Positions 1 to 5,569 of a stretch of DNA of 7,170 bases are shown here, in pieces. The position numbers and the translations under genes are program-made. Numbering within the stretch: position 1 is the stretch's first letter; each line of letters starts with the position of its first letter. The DNA is from JANMCE01 sp031410595 (GTDB lineage: Bacteria; Actinomycetota; Acidimicrobiia; Acidimicrobiales; Ilumatobacteraceae): the NCBI GenBank assembly GCA_031410595.1, contig JANNZM010000139.1, positions 1 to 7,170 of the forward strand. The letters run 5' to 3'. The notes beneath the pieces were generated by a model. That model did not search any database. It had not been told where the DNA came from and saw nothing but the letters and a program-made list of their open reading frames with translations.

Positions 1-1203
1 ACTGGCGGCAGCGGCAACTTCTCATGGTCGGCCGCCAATCTTCCGGCGGGGATTAACCTTTCGTCGGCTGGTGTGCTGTCGGGATCGCCAACAACAAACT
101 TGACCTATTCGGTGAATTTCACCCTTACAGACAACGGCACCGGCGGCATCGGGGGGCAGCCCGCGAGCATCACCGTCCCCTTCACCATCACGATAAACAC
201 GCCGCTGGCGTGGTTGAGCGCGCTGCCTGGTGCAACCGCTCGCACGGCTGGCTTTGCCTACAGTCGGTCGTTCACAACGAGTGGCGGGCTCTCGCCGGTT
301 ACGTGGCTCGTCACTGGGTTGCCGAGTCCGCTCACCTCGACGAACGGGGTCATCTCGGGTATCCCGACGCTTACGGGACCAACGGCGGTTACCTCCACAG
401 TGACCGTCAAAGCCACCGACGCGTCCGGCCAGTTCGTGACGCATTCCTACAACCTCACGATCAACCCAACCCTGACTTTGGCGCCAACGACAGCCCCTCC
501 GGCCGTGGTGGCGTCGGGTGCCTCCATTTCGAGTCCGTACGCGACCGCCGGCGGAACGGTCCCGTACAGCGGTCTCTCAATCAGCGGTCCGTCCTGGCTC
601 TCGGTGAGTGGAAACACGGTGTCCGGCACCGCCACCGTCGGTACCCACAACTTCACGGTGACGGTCACGGACGCAGGGGGCGGCACCGCCAGTCACAGCT
701 TCTCGATAACAGTCCGACCGAAGGTCTCGTCCGTCGCTCTCTCGAACGGCCCAGGAAACACCGCTGGTAAAATCGAGAAGGGCGACAAGATAGTCATCAC
801 GTTCTCCGACGCCGTCAAGCTCAGCAGCATCTGTGCTGCATGGACTAGTGGCGCATACGCGCAGAACGACTTCATGGTGACGGTGGTGGACGGTGGCCTT
901 GCGAATGACTCGATCACGCTCACGTCGGCGACGTGTGGCTCGTCAGGAATGACGCTCGGCTCATTCGGTCTGTCCAGTGCGACATTTGTCACGGCCACGG
1001 CGCCGTTCGGCGGAAACGGGAACCAGACCTCGATGAGCATGAGCGGAAACGTTCTAACTATTACCCTGGGCAAGGCCTCCGTGAGCCCGATTGTTGGGTC
1101 GAATACGGCCACGTTCAGCCCGCTTGCGAACATCACGAGCGTGACGGGTGCCATAGGTATCGACACGACCATCAAACCTTCGATCTCCGGCGTGTTCTTC
1201 TAG
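1..1203 (+). CDS. Putative-Ig repeat surface/secreted protein, C-terminal part (5' end outside window)
   Basis: The frame is open from base 1, so the N-terminus and any signal peptide lie upstream; 400 residues are visible. Residues about 1-70, 71-160 and 162-239 are repeats of a bacterial putative-Ig (He_PIG/cadherin-like) beta-sandwich. Recurring cues are SGG..P.TW..TGLP, G.ISG.PT and VTV.DA.G...H...I. Residues about 240-400 form a different, Ser/Thr/Gly-rich domain beginning KVSSVALSNGPGNTAGKIEKGD, with two Cys (278 and 312) that could form a disulfide. From memory, similar C-terminal domains occur in actinobacterial proteins near type IV pilus genes; this is recollection, not a search. 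The composition (small and hydroxyl residues, few charges) suits an extracellular structural or adhesive protein. It is followed by two more exported-protein genes on the same strand. The exact function is unknown. Confidence 0.85.
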   Translation, partial: TGGSGNFSWSAANLPAGINLSSAGVLSGSPTTNLTYSVNFTLTDNGTGGIGGQPASITVPFTITINTPLAWLSALPGATARTAGFAYSRSFTTSGGLSPVTWLVTGLPSPLTSTNGVISGIPTLTGPTAVTSTVTVKATDASGQFVTHSYNLTINPTLTLAPTTAPPAVVASGASISSPYATAGGTVPYSGLSISGPSWLSVSGNTVSGTATVGTHNFTVTVTDAGGGTASHSFSITVRPKVSSVALSNGPGNTAGKIEKGDKIVITFSDAVKLSSICAAWTSGAYAQNDFMVTVVDGGLANDSITLTSATCGSSGMTLGSFGLSSATFVTATAPFGGNGNQTSMSMSGNVLTITLGKASVSPIVGSNTATFSPLANITSVTGAIGIDTTIKPSISGVFF

Positions 1204-1338
1204 CGGGGGTCGCCAAACAGTTCTCCGCAAACTCATGATGAATTGGTGTGAGAAAAAACCGATAGGAAACCTAGAGATTTCCCAAGTCTTTGCAGAATCA
1301 TTCCGTAGAACTCAAGGAGCTTTTCCAACCATCAATTG

Positions 1339-1345
1339 AAGGAGG
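1339..1345 (+). promoter_or_regulatory. Strong Shine-Dalgarno for the ATG at 1351
   Basis: AAGGAGG lies five bases before ATG 1351, an almost ideal match to the 16S rRNA tail. It argues that translation of the small secreted protein begins at 1351. The alternative TTG at 1290 has no ribosome binding site. The ATG frame closes at the TGA at 1393-1395, which exposes the frame problem described for the gene. Confidence 0.8.
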
Positions 1346-1350
1346 AACCC

Positions 1351-1844
1351 ATGCGGGCTCGAATTTTGTCCCCAGGCTGGTCGCCGCAACGGTGATCAGC
1401 ACCCTCGGTTTGTTCGCCGTCGGAGCGGTGTCGGCATCTGCCGGGCCACCGCTTGTGCACGACACCACCGTCACCAGAGACTTGTTGGTGACACTTGGTC
1501 CAAACACCACCGGGTGTCCCGCAAACGGTGCCGACCACATCGATCTGGTGCTGCACGAGGTCTTTCATCTCACGCTCACTGACACCACCTTCCACGTTGC
1601 GGACAACATCACGGGCACCTTCACTTCGGTGGACATCTTGGGCAACGTCGTTGCCAGCGGCCGCGTCACCAACAACACCTCCGATCAAGGCCCAGGGTCT
1701 CCTCGTATAGCCTTCACTTTCGTCCTCAACGCGACCGGTAAGGGAGTAGACGGCAGCAAGGTGATGATTCGTGTTCGGATGCACACCACCGTCCTCCCAG
1801 ACGGAACGTTGTCATCCGACTTCTCGCGACTGAGCTGTAGCTAA
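1351..1844 (+). CDS. Small secreted protein of unknown function, apparent frameshift in its signal peptide
   Basis: The body of the gene is read in the frame ending at TAG/TAA 1842-1844. The ATG at 1351, which carries the strong Shine-Dalgarno, is in another frame and stops after 14 codons. If one C is added to the CCCC run at 1370-1373, or the ribosome slips -1 there, the product becomes a 164-residue protein. Its N-terminus would be MRARILSPRLV, then a hydrophobic stretch ending AVSASA, an excellent Sec signal peptide with likely cleavage after residue 31. The mature part (about 133 residues) is rich in Thr, Val and Asp with alternating beta-type patterning. One Cys lies near its start and one is the penultimate residue, a possible disulfide. 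A reading without a frameshift would start at TTG 1290 and put about 28 non-signal-like residues before the hydrophobic core. I recognise no named family or catalytic motif. The frameshift may be a sequencing error, a mutation or recoding. Confidence 0.7.
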
Positions 1845-1858
1845 AGTGACACACAAGA

Positions 1859-1899
1859 CACCGACCGTCGTTGCTCCAGTAGGGGCACGGCGGTCGGTG
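1859..1899 (+). terminator. Long hairpin, candidate I-shaped terminator or 5'UTR structure
   Basis: Bases 1859-1871 (CACCGACCGTCGT) pair with 1887-1899 (ACGGCGGTCGGTG), with one G-U wobble. After a one-base bulge, 1873-1877 pair with 1882-1886 around the tetraloop AGTA. The stem is about 18 pairs and GC-rich. It begins 14 bases after the stop of the small secreted-protein gene and ends 23 bases before the ATG of the beta-propeller gene. No U-tract follows, as in terminators described for high-GC actinobacteria. It could instead be a stabilising or regulatory element in the leader of the downstream gene. Confidence 0.55.
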
Positions 1900-1922
1900 A
1901 CCAACCAGAAAGAGAGAGAGCA

Positions 1923-3392
1923 ATGAAGCGATTTCGAGCAGTGCTTGTCAGTGTGCCGGTAGTTGTGTTTGCAACAACTATCAGTGCGTCGGCGCTGGTG
2001 TCTGGTCCAACGGCGGTCTCGGGCACAAGTCCGTTCGTCACGGGTTGCGAGGGAGTGGCTACGGCCGCTGCTTATGCCGGGGCGGAGGTGGAGCCATTCG
2101 TGGCGACGGATCCAACGAACAGCCAGCGCCTCATCGGCGTATGGCAGCAGGATCGATTCCCTGACGGCGGCGCGCGAGGGCTTGGAACTGCGGTGTCCAC
2201 CAACGGTGGCGTGTCGTGGACCACCGTCACACCGCCTACCTTCAGTCGCTGCTCTGGGGGCACTGTCGCCAACGGCGGTGATCTGGAGCGAGCCACCGAC
2301 CCGTGGGTTTCGATCGGCAAGGACAACGCGGGTCAACCGGTTGCGTACCAAATCTCCGATTCGTTCAACGATACGAACGCCACCAACGCCATTTTGGTGA
2401 GCCGCTCTACCAACGGTGGCACCACGTGGGATGCGCCGGTGACGGTGTTACGTGAGAGCGGCGGGCGTGAGGTGAGCTTCGCGTTCAGCGACAAGGAATC
2501 CATCACCGCCGACCCCACGCAGCCCTGCTATGCCTACGCCATTTGGGATCGATTGGTTGGTCCCGCGGGTTCATCGAACGGGTCGGCAAGCTCGTTCGAA
2601 CATGCACAGGGCTACCGGGGGCCGACGTGGTTCTCTCGCACGACCAACTGTGGCGTGAGTTGGGAGCCGGCTCGGCAGATCTATGACCCGGGTCAGATCA
2701 ACCAGACCATCGGCAACCAGATAGCGGTGCTTCCCAACGGCACGCTCATCAATACGTTCGTTCTGATCTTCAATGCGAAGAACGCCAAGGGTGTGCGAGG
2801 CCTAAACATCGCCGTGCAACGCTCGACGGACAAAGGGCTCACCTGGAGCGCTCCGATAATTGTGGCCAAGGATCTTTCTGTCGGCGTAACAGCACCGGAC
2901 GGAACGCCGCTGCGCACCGGCGACATCATCCCCGACATCGCGATTGGCTCAAACAGTCACGTCTACCTCGTGTGGCAGGATGGCCGGTTCTCTGGTGGAG
3001 CTCATGAAGACATCGCCATCTCCGAATCGGCCGACGGCGGCCTCACCTGGGGTGCACCCGTGCGGGTGAACAGCGGCTCGGTGCCGGCCTTCAATCCGTC
3101 GGTGGAAATCACGTCCACGGGTCGCCTCGGGGTCGGCTACCACGAGCTTACCGGCGTAGGCGTGACCCGACTGCTGGCCACCAGCGCAACGGCCTCGATC
3201 ACTGCGCTCACGCCCTCGGTGATCGCCGGAGGCCCTGCCAACCCCATCACGAACGCACCGATTGCTCGGGGTTACTTCCTCGGTGACTACGAAGGCCTCA
3301 CGGCCAGCGGTGGGAACCTGGTGTCGTTCTTTGCCAACCCGAACACCTCGGGCCCACCGAACCAGACCGACATCTTCTCGGTCGTCTCCTAA
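1923..3392 (+). CDS. Exported sialidase-like (BNR/Asp-box) beta-propeller protein
   Basis: The protein has 489 residues. Residues 1-24 form a Sec signal peptide: MKRFR, a hydrophobic core, then ISASA as likely cleavage site. The ATG follows a purine-rich AGAGAGAGAG ribosome binding site. Five Asp-box motifs (S-x-D/N-x-G-x-S/T-W) appear at residues 92-99, 162-169, 240-247, 301-308 and 369-376. The third has Cys and the fourth Lys at a usually Gly position. Asp boxes mark sialidase-fold propellers in which each blade carries one near a beta-turn. Four Cys (42, 110, 201, 243) could form disulfides. I see no FRIP/RIP motif near the N-terminus and cannot place the Arg triad of a true exo-sialidase, so an enzymatic role is not supported; glycan binding or a scaffolding role is equally possible. 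The C-terminal block around residues 450-470 (GYFLGDYEGLT, then LVSFFA) resembles the closing blade of actinobacterial sialidase-like proteins. Confidence 0.85.
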   Translation: MKRFRAVLVSVPVVVFATTISASALVSGPTAVSGTSPFVTGCEGVATAAAYAGAEVEPFVATDPTNSQRLIGVWQQDRFPDGGARGLGTAVSTNGGVSWTTVTPPTFSRCSGGTVANGGDLERATDPWVSIGKDNAGQPVAYQISDSFNDTNATNAILVSRSTNGGTTWDAPVTVLRESGGREVSFAFSDKESITADPTQPCYAYAIWDRLVGPAGSSNGSASSFEHAQGYRGPTWFSRTTNCGVSWEPARQIYDPGQINQTIGNQIAVLPNGTLINTFVLIFNAKNAKGVRGLNIAVQRSTDKGLTWSAPIIVAKDLSVGVTAPDGTPLRTGDIIPDIAIGSNSHVYLVWQDGRFSGGAHEDIAISESADGGLTWGAPVRVNSGSVPAFNPSVEITSTGRLGVGYHELTGVGVTRLLATSATASITALTPSVIAGGPANPITNAPIARGYFLGDYEGLTASGGNLVSFFANPNTSGPPNQTDIFSVVS

Positions 3393-3537
3393 CGGGTCTT
3401 ACCCAGCTCGGCTACTTCACAGGATCCTTCAGCGGGTCGATCGTCGTCCTCAAGGGCTTAGTTTGGTCGGCACCGCCGGGGTCCCTTGCCGGTGTGTGAT
3501 AATGCGGCTCATCACGCGAGATGGTTTCTGGTTCCTT

Positions 3538-4059
3538 CTACTTTGGGTGGGGTGGTGGGGGTGGTGGGCGCCGTTTGTGGGGAGGTTGTCGGTCTCGGTT
3601 GAGTTGCCTGAATACGGTGGCGACGGCTTGGTCTGCGGCGGCGATGCCGTCAACGAGGGTTTCGCGGTCTACGGCGATGATGTCGTCGGGGTACTGGGTG
3701 TTGTTCCGAGCTTCTCGTAGTGCTTGGAGTACTTGCGCGGATGTTTGGGGTACGAGCTTGGCGGCCACTGCGATACGGTCGTGGGCTGCATGTTTGCCGG
3801 CGGTGCCGGTTGAGCATCGTCGCCCGTTTGCGATGAGCCAGGCTTGGGTCGCGAGCTGGACGGCATCGTGGGCGTAAACGACACCACGCCGCAGGCTGTA
3901 GTCACCGGTTCCATTCCCGAGTTTTGCTTTGGCGTCTTCGAGCGATTCGGCGGCTTCACCGCATATTCGGGCCGCGTCGTCGGGGCGTGGCCGCACTTGG
4001 TGAGGTGACACGATACCGTCGGCTTGGAGCCCGGCGAGGAGATCAACGGGTCGGTTCAT
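3538..4059 (-). CDS. HEPN-domain protein, likely toxin of a HEPN-MNT toxin-antitoxin pair
   Basis: The product has 173 residues. Its ATG overlaps the TGA of the upstream nucleotidyltransferase gene (ATGA at 4056-4059), which implies translational coupling. Residues about 33-152 are predicted helical and fit the HEPN four-helix pattern: helix ESLEDAKAKL, helix YSLRRGVVYAHDAVQLATQAW, a GKHAAHDR segment, then LREARNNTQYP (residues 114-124) and a final Ala-rich helix. In HEPN RNases the catalytic motif is R-x4-6-H. Here that position reads R118-N-N-T-Q-Y123, with Tyr in place of His. I recall RN..EYP at this place in actinobacterial partners of HTH-nucleotidyltransferases, so this may be a subfamily feature. 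The last residues are a basic, proline-rich tail (KRRPPPPPPHPK). By analogy with HepT/MntA this would be an RNase toxin held inactive by AMPylation from its partner; the activity here is inferred. Confidence 0.75.
   Translation of the reverse strand: MNRPVDLLAGLQADGIVSPHQVRPRPDDAARICGEAAESLEDAKAKLGNGTGDYSLRRGVVYAHDAVQLATQAWLIANGRRCSTGTAGKHAAHDRIAVAAKLVPQTSAQVLQALREARNNTQYPDDIIAVDRETLVDGIAAADQAVATVFRQLNRDRQPPHKRRPPPPPPHPK
3545..3568 (+). other. G-quadruplex-type motif at the 3' end of the HEPN gene
   Basis: Four G-runs of 3, 4, 5 and 3 bases (3545-3547, 3549-3552, 3557-3561, 3566-3568) are separated by short T or TGGT loops. This meets the usual G3+N1-7 definition. The G-rich strand is the template strand of the HEPN gene, and the run encodes its hexaproline tail. 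It may be only the consequence of consecutive CCN proline codons. Confidence 0.5.
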
Positions 4060-4625
4060 TGGATCACGTTTTTCACGTTGACTCCTGTTGCACGGATCTC
4101 GGTGAGGAACTCGGTCTGCGCGTCGGGAGGGTAAACGCGGATACTGATGGTCATGCCCGTTTGTTCTTGGCTGTCACCGATGGCGCGGTATACGGCGGGG
4201 AGGGAGAGGTTTCCGAGAACGGCGAGATCGATGTCGTTCGGAAACGCGCCTGGCTCGCCGTGGAATCGTGCTGCCCATGATCCGTAGATCCACGCCTCGA
4301 CAACGCGCGGATCGGTTTCGAGCGCATCGCGTAGCATCGGCAACACGCCTATTGTTGATGAAATGAGTTGGCGGACTGGGATGTAGATCGGCAGAGAAGT
4401 GACCGGCTCAACCACCTTGGCGGTCCCGAGCTGGCGTAAATGTATCCATCCAGCATCTGCGAGTCGCCCAAGTTCGCGTGACACCGTCTGCTGCGACACT
4501 CCGGTACGCCGTGCAATCTCAACCCCAGTGATCCCATCGTTGTCCGTGCCGCTGCAGAACACTTCGCCTAGCACGAGTAGCTGTTCCGTGGAGCGTGCCA
4601 ACGGGAACATTGCTGGCGACAACAT
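4056..4625 (-). CDS. Winged-HTH plus MNT-type nucleotidyltransferase, likely antitoxin/regulator of the HEPN gene
   Basis: I start it at ATG 4625, giving 189 residues, because GGGGG (4631-4635) sits five bases upstream. The longer open frame to 4727 would read through a 34-bp palindrome and add non-conserved sequence. Residues about 12-75 form a winged HTH of MarR/ArsR type (GITGVEIARRTGVSQQTVSRELGRL, then a wing). Residues about 105-189 are a minimal nucleotidyltransferase fold with YGSW at 114-117 and D131-I-D133, the GS...DxD signature that binds Mg-NTP. A third acidic residue on the later strand is not obvious (TISIRVY). HTH-NTase proteins upstream of a HEPN gene are a common actinobacterial arrangement. 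In characterised HEPN-MNT pairs the MNT partner neutralises the toxin by transferring AMP to a Tyr. The HTH suggests it also represses its own operon. Confidence 0.8.
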   Translation of the reverse strand: MLSPAMFPLARSTEQLLVLGEVFCSGTDNDGITGVEIARRTGVSQQTVSRELGRLADAGWIHLRQLGTAKVVEPVTSLPIYIPVRQLISSTIGVLPMLRDALETDPRVVEAWIYGSWAARFHGEPGAFPNDIDLAVLGNLSLPAVYRAIGDSQEQTGMTISIRVYPPDAQTEFLTEIRATGVNVKNVIQ

Positions 4626-4630
4626 GTGCA

Positions 4631-4635
4631 CCCCC
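4631..4635 (-). promoter_or_regulatory. Ribosome binding site deciding the nucleotidyltransferase start
   Basis: On the minus strand GGGGG lies five bases before ATG 4625. An in-frame GTG at 4629-4631 is too close to this run to use it. This supports starting the protein at MLSPAMFPL. Confidence 0.5.
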
Positions 4636-4646
4636 GCCACGCTACA

Positions 4647-4680
4647 CGCTTTAGATGAGTAGATCCACTCATCTAAAGCG
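4647..4680. promoter_or_regulatory. 34-bp near-perfect palindrome, candidate operator of the HEPN-MNT operon
   Basis: Arms CGCTTTAGATGAGT (4647-4660) and ACTCATCTAAAGCG (4667-4680) are exact reverse complements of 14 bp. The centre AGATCC contains GATC, so only one pair of the 34 bp is mismatched. It ends 21 bases upstream of the nucleotidyltransferase ATG, in the 263-bp gap between that gene and the divergent Abi gene. The position and dyad symmetry suit a binding site for a dimeric winged-HTH regulator. Its arms are richer in A/T than the surrounding DNA. Its distance from the preceding gene makes a terminator unlikely. Confidence 0.7.
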
Positions 4681-4748
4681 ATGAGCTGAACACCTCTGGA
4701 TGGCCCTCGTCCCGGCGCTCCAGTCATCCAGCGTGGCGCCTAACACTA

Positions 4749-4767
4749 ATTCTGCGTCCAGCAGAAT
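4749..4767. repeat. Short inverted repeat in the divergent intergenic region
   Basis: ATTCTGC and GCAGAAT are perfect 7-bp arms around GTCCA. The repeat lies about 120 bases upstream of the Abi gene start and 70 bases from the large palindrome. It could be a second operator or a promoter-proximal element for the Abi gene, but it is short enough to occur by chance. I see no convincing -35/-10 pair beside it. Confidence 0.3.
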
Positions 4768-4888
4768 GCGCACCGACTACTGGGACATCTTCGGTGGTGT
4801 CGTAACCACAGCGGCTGATTCGGAGGCTTCGGTGGCAGATTCGGGATTACCTATTTCGGCCAGGCAGGTGCGTCGTTGACAGCGAGCG

Positions 4889-5569
4889 ATGCCTTCGTGG
4901 ATCACGGTGAAAAAAGCAGAACCCCGGCTGCCCGATTCAGCCGATAGCCGAGTCGTTGTGCCGGGGACTTGTCCTTTAGTGTACCTGACGGCTGCGGGTG
5001 GCGATGATGGCCAGGCCCTTGACCTGTACCGGTGGAACGGGAAGATCGCCGGGGCTTGGGTGCCGTTACACGGGCTTGCCGAGGTAACGATCCGTAACGC
5101 TATCCACGACGCCCTCAGACACGGTTTTGGTCGTGACGCCTGGTGGGATCATGTGCGGCTTGACCGTCGCACAGCGGAAAACATTGGCCAAGCGACCGCC
5201 CGAATCCAGCTCAACTACCCGTTAACTCCGGGACGGGTCGTGGCCGAGCTAACGCTGGGGGACTGGGTCCGGCTTCTCGGTGCCGGCGGGCGGCGTGACG
5301 GTATCGCCGTTGATTACGTGAAGACGCTCTGGCGCCCTTACCTTGCCCCAAGATTCAAGGGTGCCACTGATCGGCGAACGTTCCACAATGAAGTCGAACG
5401 GATCCGGGTGTTCAGGAACCGTATTGCTCATCACGAACCGCTCCTGAAGACGAACCACCTGGCCGAGTTCCATCGCCTCGTCGACCTCATGGCCATCGTA
5501 AATCCCGTCATTGCCGATGAGATCCGCCTCGATACCAGCATCCAAATCCTCGCAGCTCAACGTCCCTGA
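4889..5569 (+). CDS. Abi-family protein with HEPN RNase motif
   Basis: The product has 226 residues and matches the Abi_2/AbiD-AbiF-like family pattern. ALDLYRWNGKIAGAW (43-57) and LAEVTIRNAIHDAL (63-76) match the helices before the core; WWDHV (85-89), VVAELTLGDWVRLL (117-130) and LWRPYL (147-152) follow. The HEPN catalytic motif is R176-N-R-I-A-H181, followed by HEP (RNRIAHHEP). In lactococcal Abi proteins and related HEPN families this motif marks metal-independent RNases acting in phage defence by abortive infection. All core motifs are present, so it looks intact. The first 25-30 residues are not family-like, and ATG 4889 has no clear Shine-Dalgarno; the next in-frame candidate is GTG 4907. 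An in-frame TGA at 4877 limits the start upstream. It is divergent from the HEPN-MNT pair and convergent with the Fic remnant, overlapping it by 13 bp. Confidence 0.8.
   Translation: MPSWITVKKAEPRLPDSADSRVVVPGTCPLVYLTAAGGDDGQALDLYRWNGKIAGAWVPLHGLAEVTIRNAIHDALRHGFGRDAWWDHVRLDRRTAENIGQATARIQLNYPLTPGRVVAELTLGDWVRLLGAGGRRDGIAVDYVKTLWRPYLAPRFKGATDRRTFHNEVERIRVFRNRIAHHEPLLKTNHLAEFHRLVDLMAIVNPVIADEIRLDTSIQILAAQRP

Noticed and set aside
693..1175. Antisense open frame of 160 codons inside the Ig-repeat gene
   Set aside because: It mirrors a repetitive high-GC coding region and has no ribosome binding site or domain cue.
1204..1338. Possible riboswitch (GGAAACC near AAAAAACC) in the leader of the small secreted protein
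   Set aside because: I could not match the conserved cores of c-di-GMP, cobalamin or other riboswitches; only a 5-bp GGAAA/TTTCC dyad is seen.
1290..1350. TTG start at 1290 for the small secreted protein
   Set aside because: No Shine-Dalgarno precedes it and the added residues do not form a signal peptide; the ATG at 1351 has both once a single C is added.
3593..3890. RRGVVYAH in the HEPN protein as the R-x4-6-H catalytic motif
   Set aside because: It lies in the second helix, whereas the HEPN motif belongs to the later helix, where LREARNNTQYP is found.
4626..4727. N-terminal extension of the nucleotidyltransferase to an ATG at 4727
   Set aside because: It would translate through the 34-bp palindrome, adds 34 residues unlike the family, and leaves the well-placed GGGGG before ATG 4625 unexplained.
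4696..4731. CTGGATG / CATCCAG inverted repeat with a 22-base spacer
   Set aside because: Seven-base arms with a long spacer are expected by chance at this length, and nothing else supports a role.
4876..4881. TTGACA just before the Abi start as a -35 box
   Set aside because: It is only 7 bases from the ATG and no -10 lies at the right distance; using it would require a downstream start that I cannot support.
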